Source: Peribacillus simplex (lineage in GTDB: Bacteria; Bacillota; Bacilli; Bacillales; DSM-1321). Taken from it: a stretch of DNA of 64,000 bases. The stretch lies in the NCBI RefSeq assembly GCF_001542915.1, contig NZ_LNNH01000043.1:43685-107684 (forward strand). The letters are read 5' to 3'. A program made the translations under genes and the position numbers. The first letter of the stretch is position 1, and each line of letters opens with the position of its first letter. Positions 26,435 to 35,683 of this stretch are shown piece by piece. Below the pieces are notes generated by a model. The model saw nothing but the letters and a program-made list of their open reading frames with translations. It was not told the origin of the DNA and ran no database searches.

Positions 26435-27721
26435 TCATTTTGCGAAATCAACACTTTCATTTTCAATGCCGCCAAGATAGGCTTGGCGTTCATTCCACGT
26501 CATCGGCGGTAATTCATTTGTCAATTCGATCATATCGATTGCCCCATCGGCCGGACATACGATAGAGCAAAGATTACAGCCTACGCAATCTTCTTCACGC
26601 ACCCTCAGGAAGGAGCTGCCTGCCGAGTCCTTTAACATATCTATACACTGGTGTGAGGTGTCTTCACACGCAATATGGCATTTATTGCAGTTGATGCATA
26701 CATCATTATTGATGCGGGCCACTACCTTATAATTAAGATCCAAGTTCCCCCAATCGGAATATCTCGGTACGGATCTACCGACAATATCCATCACTGAGGC
26801 CATCCCTTTTTCATCGAGGTAATTGGACAAACCTTCAAGCATGTCCTCGACTATCCTAAAACCATGATGCATGGCAGCCGTACATATTTGCACCCCCGTC
26901 GAACCCATCAATAAAAATTCCACGGCATCCTGCCAATTGGAAATCCCCCCGATTCCGGAGATGGGAAGATCGATCCTTGGATTTCTTGCACACTCTGCCA
27001 CCATGTTCAAGGCGATGGGCTTCACCGCCGGACCACAATACCCCCCATGTGCTCCCTTACCGCCAACATGGGGAATCGTATTCCACGAATGGATATCCAC
27101 ACCTGCCAAAGAATTGATTGTGTTGATCATGCTGATTGCATCCGCTCCCCCGCGAACTGCCGCTTCTGCAGTGACCGTAATATCGGTTATATTCGGCGTA
27201 AGCTTGACGATGACAGGTTTCGATGCAGCTTCCTTTGCCCAATAGGTTTGCTTTTCCACAAGTTCAGGAACCTGTCCTGAAGCAGCTCCCATCCCCCGTT
27301 CAGCCATACCATGGGGGCAGCCAAAGTTCAACTCGTATCCATCAACCCCTACATCTTCTATGCGCTTGATGATCTCATGCCATTTTTCCTGTTGCGGCTC
27401 CACCATGACCGAGGCGATGATTGCATGATCGGGGAACCTCTTTTTCGTTTCATATATTTCTTTCAAATTCACTTCAAGGGGACGATCGGTAATTAATTCA
27501 ATGTTGTTGAAACCGGCAACTCTCTGTCCATTAAAACTAACCGCCGCAAAGCGTGATGAGACGTTCAGGATGGGATCGCCCAACGTTTTCCAAACGGCGC
27601 CTCCCCATCCAGCCTCGAATGCCCGCTGGACTTGATACCCTGAATTGGTGGGCGGTGCCGAAGCAAGCCAAAAAGGATTGGGTGATTTAATACCTGCAAG
27701 ATTTATAGATAAATCAGCCAT
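26435..27721 (-). CDS. preA: NAD-dependent dihydropyrimidine dehydrogenase subunit PreA
   Basis: The catalytic FMN subunit that reduces uracil and thymine to the dihydro forms (428 aa). The N-terminal TIM barrel resembles dihydroorotate dehydrogenase (NPFWLASAPPTNSGYQVQRA, ELNFGCPHGMAERGMG with the active Cys in NFGCPHG). The C-terminus carries two 4Fe-4S clusters: CINCNKCHIACED (about residues 337-349) and CVGCNLCSIVCPADG (about 373-387). The ATG at 27721 follows AGGAGG. It is 26 nt after preT, and the two subunits form a complex. Confidence 0.93.
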   Translation of the reverse strand: MADLSINLAGIKSPNPFWLASAPPTNSGYQVQRAFEAGWGGAVWKTLGDPILNVSSRFAAVSFNGQRVAGFNNIELITDRPLEVNLKEIYETKKRFPDHAIIASVMVEPQQEKWHEIIKRIEDVGVDGYELNFGCPHGMAERGMGAASGQVPELVEKQTYWAKEAASKPVIVKLTPNITDITVTAEAAVRGGADAISMINTINSLAGVDIHSWNTIPHVGGKGAHGGYCGPAVKPIALNMVAECARNPRIDLPISGIGGISNWQDAVEFLLMGSTGVQICTAAMHHGFRIVEDMLEGLSNYLDEKGMASVMDIVGRSVPRYSDWGNLDLNYKVVARINNDVCINCNKCHIACEDTSHQCIDMLKDSAGSSFLRVREEDCVGCNLCSIVCPADGAIDMIELTNELPPMTWNERQAYLGGIENESVDFAK

Positions 27722-27747
27722 GATAAGCCTCCTAATTTTCATTATTA

Positions 27748-29112
27748 TTAAGCGATATCCACTGCCTCGCCCATTATGGCCAGATCAATTTCATAAGCCG
27801 TATCCTTCCCTTGCTGGGCAGCCGAAACGACCATCGCCTCCCCTTGACCTTTTCCGAAAATCACGTCCCCGCAGGCAAATACTTTTTCATTCGACGTTTT
27901 ATAGGAGTCTGCCTCCAGCAAAACCACGCCATCTTCATGTTCGATCCCAAATTGTTCAATCAGCCCAATATACCTGGATTGGCCTATGGCACGGATGACC
28001 CCATCGACCGGTATCACGAACTCCGATCCAGATATAGGCACGGGCCGGCTACGCCCATCTTCCCCTGCCTCGCTAAGCACCATCTTCACACATTCGATGC
28101 CCGTTACATGACCGCTTTCATCCGCTAAGATCCTTGAGGGGGTAGTCAGCCAGTGAAACCCGACCCCTTCTTGTTTGGCAAACTCGAATTCAAAATCATA
28201 GGCAGTCATTTCCTTTTGGGTCCGACGATAAATGATCGACACCTGTTCGGCCCCAAGTCGAACCGAACAGGTCGCAGCATCAATCGCTGTGTTCCCGGCC
28301 CCAATCACCGCCATCTTCTTCCCAATGAATTTTTCGCTGATGGCTCCCGTTTTCGTCTCCTTAACGAAATCGATTGCATCGTAGACCCCAGCGAAATCCT
28401 CTCCTTCGATCCCTAGCTTCGGAACTTCCGACATACCGATCGCTAAAATGACCGCATCGAATTCGTCAACCAGCTGGTCAGCAGAAACATCCGACCCGAC
28501 ACGTGTATTCGTTTTAATTTCAACATCCAGGCTTTTGACCTGTTCGACTTCCCAATATGAAATGCTCTGTGGCAACCGGAAGGATACGATTCCGTAAGTA
28601 TTCAATCCGCCTGGATTTTTTTCCGCTTCGAAAATGGTTACACTGTAGCCAAGCAAGGCTAATTCCCTTGCTGCAGATAAGCCTGCCGGACCGCTTCCTA
28701 CAATGGCAATTTTTTTGCCATTCTTTTTCCCGGCCTTGAACAGGGCTTGTTTATTTTGGATGGCCCAATCTGTGGAATAACGCTGGAGATTGCCAATCAT
28801 GATTGGCTTGGTCGAATGGTTGAGGACACATGCGCCCTCACATAACTCTTCGGTCGGACATACCCGGGCGCAGCTGGCACCGACGGGATTGGCTGTCATG
28901 ATTGTCTTTGCCGACCCTTTATAATTGCCTGACGCAATTTTCTTAATGAAGGTTGGAATGTCTATCCCTGTCGGACAGGCCTGAATGCATGGGGCATCAT
29001 AGCAGTATAAACATCGATTCGCTTCTTCCAGGGCTTCACGGCGGGACAACCCCCTCTCCGCTTCCTGAAAGTTCATCTCAAGTTGATCTTTTAACGGACT
29101 TGTCATACTCAT
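27748..29112 (-). CDS. preT: NAD-dependent dihydropyrimidine dehydrogenase subunit PreT
   Basis: The NADH-oxidising flavoprotein partner of PreA (454 aa), related to the glutamate synthase small subunit. The N-terminus has 4Fe-4S cysteines (CLYCYDAPCIQACPTG, about residues 34-49; CARVCPTEELCEGAC). Two Rossmann folds follow: FAD at IVGSGPAGLSAA (about 138-149) and NAD(P) at AVIGAGNTAIDAA (about 268-280). AAGGAG lies 8 nt before the ATG. It is the first gene of the operon preT-preA-hydA-permease-small gene. Confidence 0.93.
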   Translation of the reverse strand: MSMTSPLKDQLEMNFQEAERGLSRREALEEANRCLYCYDAPCIQACPTGIDIPTFIKKIASGNYKGSAKTIMTANPVGASCARVCPTEELCEGACVLNHSTKPIMIGNLQRYSTDWAIQNKQALFKAGKKNGKKIAIVGSGPAGLSAARELALLGYSVTIFEAEKNPGGLNTYGIVSFRLPQSISYWEVEQVKSLDVEIKTNTRVGSDVSADQLVDEFDAVILAIGMSEVPKLGIEGEDFAGVYDAIDFVKETKTGAISEKFIGKKMAVIGAGNTAIDAATCSVRLGAEQVSIIYRRTQKEMTAYDFEFEFAKQEGVGFHWLTTPSRILADESGHVTGIECVKMVLSEAGEDGRSRPVPISGSEFVIPVDGVIRAIGQSRYIGLIEQFGIEHEDGVVLLEADSYKTSNEKVFACGDVIFGKGQGEAMVVSAAQQGKDTAYEIDLAIMGEAVDIA

Positions 29113-29149
29113 CCACTATTCTCCTTCCAAACATTTATTTGTAAAAATA

Positions 29150-29540
29150 AAAAAGGGAGGAATTGCATGCATTTCTCTACTTCATATTTTCTTGGTTTAC
29201 ATGTGTGGATTCTGCGCAGCGCATGTTTCAGCCTTCAGTCCTTCAATCCGTCTATTCATATCTATCATTCTCTAAATTGGCCAAGCCGCGGTCCCTGTTT
29301 CCTCCGGCTTTTAACAGCCCCCCCTAACTAAAAAAACTCAAAAACAGATCCTGAACCTGATAATTGAGTATTCTTTATTTTATAACGGTAAAACGCCAGA
29401 TACATTATACAAAGTGTAAAGTATTACCAGTCAGAGGTTGTGCAAAATGTAATATCCATGTTATATTTCCTAACAACAAACGCTAAAGCTCGTCATTTTT
29501 CTACAATCAACCTCATAATTCTTCACCTATCCGGATGAAT
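29150..29540. other. Upstream region of the pyrimidine catabolism operon
   Basis: No gene is seen. This AT-rich stretch must contain the preT promoter and the binding site of its regulator, but I could not single out a convincing motif. The DnaA-box cluster begins just to the right. Confidence 0.4.
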
Positions 29541-29555
29541 ATTCATGCAACGGAC

Positions 29556-29760
29556 TTATCAACATTTTGTCCACATAAAAAAAGCCCCAAAACTTTATTC
29601 AGGGTTTTTTCGGGCTTTTTTATTTTATCCACAACTTATGCACAAATCTGATCATTCTAATCTCAGTTCCTTAGCGGAACAAAAGCATTTTCACCAGAGT
29701 TATCCACAAAACCATTTTTGTTTTTCCACTTATCAACAAACAACAAACAACTTATCAACA
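29556..29760 (+). promoter_or_regulatory. Cluster of seven DnaA-box-like sites
   Basis: Seven 9-mers in one orientation: TTATCCACA at 29625 and 29700, TTATGCACA at 29636 (all fit TTATNCACA), TTGTCCACA at 29567, and TTATCAACA at 29556, 29730 and 29752. dnaA is not in this window, so this is not the usual dnaA-dnaN oriC. B. subtilis is known to carry dispersed DnaA-box clusters that bind DnaA. Confidence 0.7.
29577..29622. terminator. Bidirectional terminator downstream of hflX
   Basis: AAAAAAAGCCC and GGGCTTTTTT form a stem around a ~24-nt loop that can itself pair; T-rich in both directions. It lies inside the DnaA-box cluster. Confidence 0.65.
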
Positions 29761-29766
29761 GCCCCT

Positions 29767-31029
29767 TCATTCGGACTTAATGATGTAACGAATATATTTC
29801 TCATAATCCGCTTTCTTGCACTCAAGCTTAATTCGATATCCGCTCTCCTCATATTCGGTATCCGTTATATGACCATTTTCATTGAAGAAAGATACGAGCT
29901 GCCCTTGATCAAAGGGAATCAACATCTCACAGCGAATATAGTCCGTAAAAATTTGCTCGCGAATTTGTTCAATCAATTCCTCGAGACCTGCTTTCGTTTT
30001 CGCTGACATATAAACAGAATTGCGATTCACCCGGGGAATCTCCAAATCGGTAAGATCAGCTTTATTATAGGCGAAAATCGTCGGTATCCCTTTAATGCCA
30101 ATCTCATTTAATGTCTGTTCCGTAATATCCATTTGTTGCTCATGATCCGGATTGGAAAAATCGACAACATGAATCAATAGGTCCGCTTCCACCACCTCTT
30201 CCAATGTTGACCGAAATGCCCTCACAAGGTGGTGGGGCAATCTTGAAACAAAGCCCACGGTATCGGTCAGCAGGAATTCCTTCTTATCCGGTAACGGAAT
30301 GTTTCGCACCGATGTCTCAAGCGTAGCGAACAGCATATCTTTTTCCAAAACCTGCTTCTCCGCATTCGGATGGAACATTTCGATTAAAGCATTCATGATT
30401 GAAGACTTCCCTGCATTCGTATATCCGACCAATGAAACGACAGGGATGGCATTCTTTTTGCGCTGCTTCCTCTGCGTTTGCCGGTGTGCCACAAGGAGTT
30501 CGAGTTCTTTATTCAAAACGCTAATATTTTCCTCGATTCTCCTGCGGTCAAGCTCTAATTGCTTTTCCCCGGCTCCTTTGTTTGTGCCCACCCCGCCGCT
30601 CTGACGTCCCAATGACTCCCTTAAGCCAACGAGACGCGGGAGCATATACTGAAGCTTCGCCACCTCTACCTGGAGCTGAGCTTCCTTCGTTTTCGCCCGA
30701 TGCGCAAAGATGTCCAGAATTAAAATCGTCCGATCGATCACCTTGCAATCCATATCCCTTTCCAAATTCCGCAGTTGCGAAGGAGACAGCTGATCATTAA
30801 AGATCACGACGTTCGCTTCTTTATATTCAACGAGCCTCTTCACTTCCTCGATCTTACCCGTCCCGATGAAATGCGATGAATTCACCCGATGCAAATTTTG
30901 GGTGATGGTCCCGACAACTTCCACATCACAAGCCTCCGTCAGGTTGGCCAGTTCCTCCATTGAATACTCAAAATCCCCCTGGCCATTGAGATTGACGCCA
31001 ACAAGGATTGCCCTCTGTTCCATTTCCAT
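29767..31029 (-). CDS. hflX: GTPase HflX
   Basis: A ribosome-associated GTPase that splits stalled ribosomes under stress (about 420 aa). It has the N-terminal HflX domain (ATP-binding region, with FIGTGKIEEV and SPSQLRNLE), a helical linker containing GAGEKQLELDRRRIEE, and the GTPase domain: G1 GYTNAGKSS, G3 DTVGFVSRLPHHLV, G4 NKAD. The frame is open to 31116, but the first residues do not look like HflX. I chose the ATG at 31029 (MEMEQRAILVGVN) with AGAAGGG upstream; an ATG two codons later is equally possible. Confidence 0.92.
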   Translation of the reverse strand: MEMEQRAILVGVNLNGQGDFEYSMEELANLTEACDVEVVGTITQNLHRVNSSHFIGTGKIEEVKRLVEYKEANVVIFNDQLSPSQLRNLERDMDCKVIDRTILILDIFAHRAKTKEAQLQVEVAKLQYMLPRLVGLRESLGRQSGGVGTNKGAGEKQLELDRRRIEENISVLNKELELLVAHRQTQRKQRKKNAIPVVSLVGYTNAGKSSIMNALIEMFHPNAEKQVLEKDMLFATLETSVRNIPLPDKKEFLLTDTVGFVSRLPHHLVRAFRSTLEEVVEADLLIHVVDFSNPDHEQQMDITEQTLNEIGIKGIPTIFAYNKADLTDLEIPRVNRNSVYMSAKTKAGLEELIEQIREQIFTDYIRCEMLIPFDQGQLVSFFNENGHITDTEYEESGYRIKLECKKADYEKYIRYIIKSE

Positions 31030-31226
31030 CCCTTCAAATCCCTTCTGTGCATGCCTATTCCTTGAACCATTGCACCTTAAGGAACATATGCATGCCTCAC
31101 TAAATGTCTGCCACATTGTAGCACATTAACCATTCCAATGCCTGCTGCTTCCTTATTAGAATCCCTTATGCCCGAAAGGACATTCAGCCAAAAAAAGGAC
31201 AGGCTCCCGACCATTTGGATGTTAAT

Positions 31227-31297
31227 CCTTGAATTTGGAGCGTTCACTCGCGAATTCGGATCATGACCTTGAAATCGTGCGTTTTTACTCGCGAATT
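31227..31297. repeat. Two-unit ~40-bp intergenic direct repeat
   Basis: CCTTGAA at 31227 and 31267, and the identical CTCGCGAATT at 31247 and 31288, define two similar units about 40 bp apart in the gap between hflX and the anti-sigma gene. There is no coding potential. Units of this kind may recur elsewhere in the genome. Confidence 0.6.
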
Positions 31298-31323
31298 TCA
31301 TCCTCTTCAGGATCGTAAAAAAC

Positions 31324-31362
31324 AAACAGGCTTCGGGAAGGAAACCGTTCCGAAGCCTGTTT
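31324..31362 (-). terminator. Intrinsic terminator of the ECF sigma operon
   Basis: Minus-strand AAACAGGCTTCGG / CCGAAGCCTGTTT stem followed by a T-rich tail. Confidence 0.85.
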
Positions 31363-31404
31363 GGCTACAAACCTCGGACGGGAGCTTATATCCCTGCCCA
31401 ATTG

Positions 31405-32136
31405 CTATAATTCACTGCTCAAGATAATATCCCCTTTAGGAATTTTGCTATCATCCGAGGGCTCAAGCGTGATTGCTACGGTATCCCACTCATGCTCACC
31501 AGCTTGATCCAGGTGATACGTCACTACGCCCAGGCCATCGTCATTCGGCACGAATGTCCCGGCTCTGTAAGGCTTACCCTTCTCCAGGAGCCAAACCTGA
31601 TATACCTGTGAGCCTTCTGGCGGTTCAAGATTTTCCGCTTGAATGATCATTTCCGTTTTATCATTTTTCTCTACCATCGTCGCCCTGCCATTGAAAGGAG
31701 CGCCTTCACCCGGTTTCAGGGCCACACTCGTCTGAAGCTTATCGATGGTTTCCCGTTTTTCCCCTGCATTGTTATCCGCTTCATCCTTAGAAAGCAAGGT
31801 ATAGGCATTTCCAAGCAATGAAGCGAATAAGACGGCCGCCAACAATGGCTTCATCCATCCATTTCCTCTTCTTTTTTCAGCCGTTTGCTGTAATGCAGGC
31901 TGTTGCTCTTCTTTCTCCGTTTCAAACACATTTCCCAAAATCCGCTGTTTCATTTCACTTGGCGGATCAACCGGTTCAGCTATAAATGCCAAGTCCTTCG
32001 TTAGCATCGTTAGTTCATCTAATTCCTCACGGCAATTCTGGCATTGCGCAAGATGGTTTTCAAACTTCCTCCGAGGGACTTCATCCAATTGTCCATTGAA
32101 GTAATCTAACAGCCATTCACATGGATTATTATTCAT
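31405..32136 (-). CDS. Anti-sigma factor, RskA type with zinc-finger N-terminus
   Basis: A 243-aa membrane anti-sigma factor. The N-terminal zf-HC2 motif (CEWLLDYFNG, HLAQCQNC with the H-x3-C-x2-C arrangement) holds the ECF sigma factor. One membrane helix lies near residues 96-113 (PLLAAVLFASLLGNAYTLL). The extracellular part is an RskA domain (QVYQVWLLEKGKPYRAGTF). ATG at 32136 with GGGGGAG 6 nt upstream; a TTG one codon earlier is less likely. It overlaps the end of the sigma gene, so the pair is coupled. The inducing signal is unknown. Confidence 0.87.
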   Translation of the reverse strand: MNNNPCEWLLDYFNGQLDEVPRRKFENHLAQCQNCREELDELTMLTKDLAFIAEPVDPPSEMKQRILGNVFETEKEEQQPALQQTAEKRRGNGWMKPLLAAVLFASLLGNAYTLLSKDEADNNAGEKRETIDKLQTSVALKPGEGAPFNGRATMVEKNDKTEMIIQAENLEPPEGSQVYQVWLLEKGKPYRAGTFVPNDDGLGVVTYHLDQAGEHEWDTVAITLEPSDDSKIPKGDIILSSEL

Positions 32137-32692
32137 CAAGCTCTCCCCCTTTGCTTAACTTTTGCGGGATAATCTTTCGTAAGTGCTTAAGCGCCAATCT
32201 GACTCTCCCTTTAACGGTCCCGAGCGGAATTTCAAACTCCGAGGCTATGCTTTGCTGTGACAGGCCTTTAAAATAAAATAGGTGAATCATTTTTCGTTGT
32301 TCCTCACTTAATTCCGAAACGGCCTGCCTCAGCATGGCGCCTTCTTCCTTCCACTCGATGAGATTTTCTACGCTGGGATTCTCACTCGGAATCTGTTCAT
32401 ATTCAAAGTCGGAGGGTATATCTCTTCTTTTCCTTAACAGATCTATACTTGCATTTCGGGTCATCGTCATGATCCAGCTGGAGAACTTCCCTTTGGATGC
32501 ATGATACGTACCCTTTTTCGTCCAAATTTTTATAAACACTTCCTGTACCGCTTCCTCGGCCAATTCCTTCTGCCCAGTAACTTTATAGGACAGGGAGTAT
32601 AGGATCTTTTCGTAGCGATCATATATTTTTTCGAGGGCCTGCTTATCCCCCAGATGAACTTTCTCGTATAGCTCTACATCTATATCGTTCAT
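32129..32692 (-). CDS. ECF RNA polymerase sigma factor (SigK/RskA-paired type)
   Basis: A 187-aa ECF sigma factor. Region 2 includes AEEAVQEVFIKIWTK and FSSWIMTMTRNASIDLLRK; region 4 includes LSEEQRKMIHLFYFKGLSQQ and EFEIPLGTVKGRVRLALKHL. I placed the start at MNDIDVEL (32692), which follows AAGGGGAC; the frame is open to 32746. The RskA-type partner next to it suggests a redox or envelope signal, by comparison with mycobacterial SigK. It is distinct from the SigW-RsiW pair at 60-61 kb. Confidence 0.88.
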   Translation of the reverse strand: MNDIDVELYEKVHLGDKQALEKIYDRYEKILYSLSYKVTGQKELAEEAVQEVFIKIWTKKGTYHASKGKFSSWIMTMTRNASIDLLRKRRDIPSDFEYEQIPSENPSVENLIEWKEEGAMLRQAVSELSEEQRKMIHLFYFKGLSQQSIASEFEIPLGTVKGRVRLALKHLRKIIPQKLSKGGELDE

Positions 32693-32807
32693 TGAAGTCC
32701 CCTTCCTACCATAATTACTTATTATAGCAATATTTGGATCATCCATAACAATTTCTATGCTCTAATCTATGTACGTTTTGAAAAGGGAAATGGATGCATC
32801 ATTTTAA

Positions 32808-32823
32808 AGTTTCACATGAAACA
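32808..32823. promoter_or_regulatory. parS-like site
   Basis: AGTTTCACATGAAACA matches the ParB/Spo0J site TGTTTCACGTGAAACA at 14 of 16 positions and keeps the inverted-repeat arms GTTTCA/TGAAAC. It lies in a non-coding gap between the sigma factor gene and the cadA terminator. Confidence 0.55.
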
Positions 32824-32839
32824 ATCGGAAAGATCGAAT

Positions 32840-32876
32840 AAAAAAACTCCCCGCACCTAAAATAAGCAACGGGGAA
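32840..32876 (-). terminator. Intrinsic terminator of cadA
   Basis: Minus-strand TTCCCCG / CGGGGAG stem with a long loop and a T7 tail. Confidence 0.75.
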
Positions 32877-32890
32877 CATATTTTAAACTA

Positions 32891-35014
32891 CTATTCTTTT
32901 ATTCTTAATAATCTAAGACTGTTCAACGTTACTAATAAGGTCGCACCCATATCGGCAAAAACCGCCATCCATAAGGTTAACCAGCCGGGAGCGATCAATA
33001 ATAAGGCCACGATTTTGATCACCAAGGAAAACGTGATGTTCTGCTTAATGATTTTCAATGTTTTGCGGCTTAAGCGGATCGTATATGGAAGTCTCGATAA
33101 ATCATCACCCATCAAGGCAATATCGGCTGTTTCAAGCGCAGTATCAGTGCCCGCGCCTCCCATCGCAATCCCCACAGTCGAAGCTGCCAATGCCGGAGCA
33201 TCGTTGACACCATCGCCCACCATGGCCACTCGCCCATATTTTTGCTTCCATTGCTTGATGATCGTCAATTTACTCTCGGGCAATAGCTCCGCCTCAATTT
33301 CATCCACGCCCGCCGCCGCTCCAATCGCCTTTGCCGTACCGCTATTGTCGCCCGTCAGCATGATCGTTTTTTCGATACCGAGTGCATGCAGTTTGCGAAT
33401 CGCTTCTTTGCTGCTTTCCCTTATTTCATCAGCAACTGCAATAAGCGCCAGGAGCTTCATTTGATCGCCAAGCAACATCACCGTTTTCCCTTCATTTTGC
33501 AAGCCGCTGATTTGCTCCAGCACATCATCAGGAAAAACTAATCCTGCCACTTCTTCAAAGAGATGGGGTTTGCCAATGTAATAGGTTTCTTGATTGATGT
33601 TTCCTTTTATCCCTTTGCCAGTGATGGCAGTGAAATCCTCTACCACTAAAGAGCGATACTCCGCACTTTGTTCATCCGCCTTTTGAAGCACTGCCGTGGC
33701 AAGGGGATGCTGTGTCCTGCTTTCCAAAGCAGCGGCAATGGCCAGCACAGCCTCTGGACTGAATCCTTCAGCCAACAGTTTGAAATCCGTTACAACAGGA
33801 ATGCCCTTTGTTAACGTACCCGTCTTATCAAACGCAATCGCCTTTATGGCTCCCGCTTCTTCCAGATGGATTCCGCCCTTGATCAATACTCCATTTTTCG
33901 CTGCATTTCCAATAGCTGTGACTATGGCAATCGGGGTGGAAATGACCAAGGCACACGGGCAGCCGACAACCAGTACAGCCAATCCCCTGTAAATCCACTC
34001 GGCCCAATCCCCGTTCACAGCAAGCGGCGGCAAGACCGCAATCGCCAAGGCAATGAGCATGATTGCCGGTGTATAGTATTTAGCGAATTTATCCACGAAG
34101 GCCTGGGAGGGCGCTTTTTCAGCCTGCGCTTCTTCAACTAGATGGATGATTTTTGCGATCGTCGTATCCTCGACGCGCTTCGTGACCTCCACTTCCAGCA
34201 GCCCCTCGCCATTTAAGGTTCCTGCAAAAACCTCGCCATCAACCGTTTTATAAACCGGCTCCGATTCCCCTGTAATGGCTGCTTGATTAAGTGTCGAGGC
34301 CCCCTTCAAGATCCTGCCGTCCATAGCAAGCTTCTGACCTGGTTTCACGATCATCGTGTCGCCGACCTCGATCTCATCGACTGCGATCATCATTTCGTGA
34401 TTGCCTCTAAGGATCAAGGCTTCTTTAGGTGCGATATTCATCAAGGATTCAATGGAATTCCGGGCTTTATCCATCGAATATTTCTCCAATGCTTCACTGA
34501 TGGCAAACAAGATGACGACAGTCGCCCCTTCGCCCCATTCACCGAGCACCGCCGCACCGATGATGGCAACTGTCATCAAGGTGTGCATATCGAAGCGAAG
34601 TTTAAAGAGATTCTTCAAGCCATTGAGAAATAACGAATACCCCCCCATTATGATGGCCGCCGCATACCCAATTACCGGAAAGATGCTTCCTTCCCCAAAT
34701 TGGTTTTCCAATATCCAGCTGATCAGCAACAGGATGGCCGAGAATGCCACCTTAATATTTTCTTTTTGTTTCCAAAAGGGCTCCTTAAGGGACACCTGTT
34801 CCTGCTCTCCCCGGATTCTCAGGTTATCGAAGGCTCCTGCCTTTTCTATCTCTTCAATCGTCGCAGTTCCCTGTACCGAAATCTTTGAAGCGCCAAAATT
34901 GATTTTAGCGTCCCTTACTCCTTCCAGTCCACGAACATTATTCTCAAACTTAGCCGCACAATTCGTACAGGATAGACCTTGGATGCGGTACGTTTTCGAA
35001 GCCGATTCAGCCAT
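32891..35014 (-). CDS. cadA: Heavy-metal P1B-type ATPase (Cd2+/Zn2+/Pb2+ exporter)
   Basis: A 707-aa metal-exporting ATPase. It has one N-terminal HMA domain with a CxxC site (Cys16, Cys19), eight expected membrane helices, the actuator TGES (248-251), the transport-site CPC (352-354, typical of Zn/Cd/Pb pumps), the phosphorylation motif DKTGT (396-400) and the hinge [12 protein letters not shown]. It overlaps the upstream ArsR gene by 8 nt, forming a two-gene cadC-cadA operon with a metal-responsive operator. Confidence 0.93.
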   Translation of the reverse strand: MAESASKTYRIQGLSCTNCAAKFENNVRGLEGVRDAKINFGASKISVQGTATIEEIEKAGAFDNLRIRGEQEQVSLKEPFWKQKENIKVAFSAILLLISWILENQFGEGSIFPVIGYAAAIIMGGYSLFLNGLKNLFKLRFDMHTLMTVAIIGAAVLGEWGEGATVVILFAISEALEKYSMDKARNSIESLMNIAPKEALILRGNHEMMIAVDEIEVGDTMIVKPGQKLAMDGRILKGASTLNQAAITGESEPVYKTVDGEVFAGTLNGEGLLEVEVTKRVEDTTIAKIIHLVEEAQAEKAPSQAFVDKFAKYYTPAIMLIALAIAVLPPLAVNGDWAEWIYRGLAVLVVGCPCALVISTPIAIVTAIGNAAKNGVLIKGGIHLEEAGAIKAIAFDKTGTLTKGIPVVTDFKLLAEGFSPEAVLAIAAALESRTQHPLATAVLQKADEQSAEYRSLVVEDFTAITGKGIKGNINQETYYIGKPHLFEEVAGLVFPDDVLEQISGLQNEGKTVMLLGDQMKLLALIAVADEIRESSKEAIRKLHALGIEKTIMLTGDNSGTAKAIGAAAGVDEIEAELLPESKLTIIKQWKQKYGRVAMVGDGVNDAPALAASTVGIAMGGAGTDTALETADIALMGDDLSRLPYTIRLSRKTLKIIKQNITFSLVIKIVALLLIAPGWLTLWMAVFADMGATLLVTLNSLRLLRIKE

Positions 35015-35378
35015 CGGACCTCACCTCCTGCTGGTGTTCTGATGCAATGAGAATCAATTGCTTGATATGGTGATCATCCAATGAATAAAAAGCTAGCTTT
35101 CCTTCTTTTCGATATTTAACGATGGCATTCTTATAGAGGGTACGAAGATGATGAGACGTTGTCGCCATCGAGGCACCGATGATATGGGCCAGATCGCACA
35201 CACATAATTCCTCGTCTTCACAGAGCGCATAGGCTATTTTCGCCCTATTATCATCACCTATCACCTTAAACAGCTTTGATATGCTGGAAATATCGACCTG
35301 GTTCATTTCTTTCTGAATGCGATTGACCTTTACTTGATCATGCAGATGGACATCACATACATCTTTTTGTTCCATCAT
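35007..35378 (-). CDS. cadC: ArsR/SmtB-family metal-sensing repressor (CadC type)
   Basis: A 123-aa winged-helix repressor. It keeps the alpha-3 metal-binding motif ELCVCDL and the N-terminal Cys-rich start (DVCDVHLHD) characteristic of CadC, which senses Cd, Pb and Zn; C-terminal alpha-5 ligands (DDHHIKQLI) may form a second site. The start at 35378 follows a GGGTGTGGG-type site; the frame is open to 35399. It overlaps cadA. It should repress the operon until metal binds. Confidence 0.87.
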   Translation of the reverse strand: MMEQKDVCDVHLHDQVKVNRIQKEMNQVDISSISKLFKVIGDDNRAKIAYALCEDEELCVCDLAHIIGASMATTSHHLRTLYKNAIVKYRKEGKLAFYSLDDHHIKQLILIASEHQQEVRSDG

Positions 35379-35431
35379 CTTCCCACACCCTTCATTCAAA
35401 TCTTCATTTGATTAAAATATACCATAATTTG

Positions 35432-35457
35432 TTGAATATTCAAACCTATATTTGAAT
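35432..35457 (-). promoter_or_regulatory. CadC-type operator over the cad promoter
   Basis: ATTCAAA-N6-TTTGAAT (35438-35457), overlapped by the palindrome TTGAATATTCAA (35432-35443). On the minus strand one TTGAAT serves as a -35, with a TATATT -10 about 16 nt further on. ATTCAAATA/TATTTGAAT half-sites are typical of cad operators. Confidence 0.65.
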
Positions 35458-35683
35458 GACGACTTCCCCCTCATCGTGAAAGCGGCCTATATGTCTTTAT
35501 ATGTACCCTATCGGTTTTTGTTTCATTTCCAGCGTGGCTACCCGCACAAAAAAAGGAAGGAGCCTATTTTTGGGGGGCTTTGCTTCATGCTTTAAATTAG
35601 GGTCAGGGGGAACTTATTATTTCCCTATACCTTCCTCGAAACGTACATTATATTTAATTTACTAATTTCTTGGAGAACTATGA

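Noticed and set aside
29556..29760. This region as the chromosomal origin oriC
   Set aside because: No dnaA, dnaN or related origin genes flank it, and there is no clear DNA-unwinding element layout. A dispersed DnaA-box cluster is the simpler reading.
34401..35042. A 213-codon + strand frame opposite cadA
   Set aside because: It lies antisense to the well-defined P-type ATPase and shows no family features.
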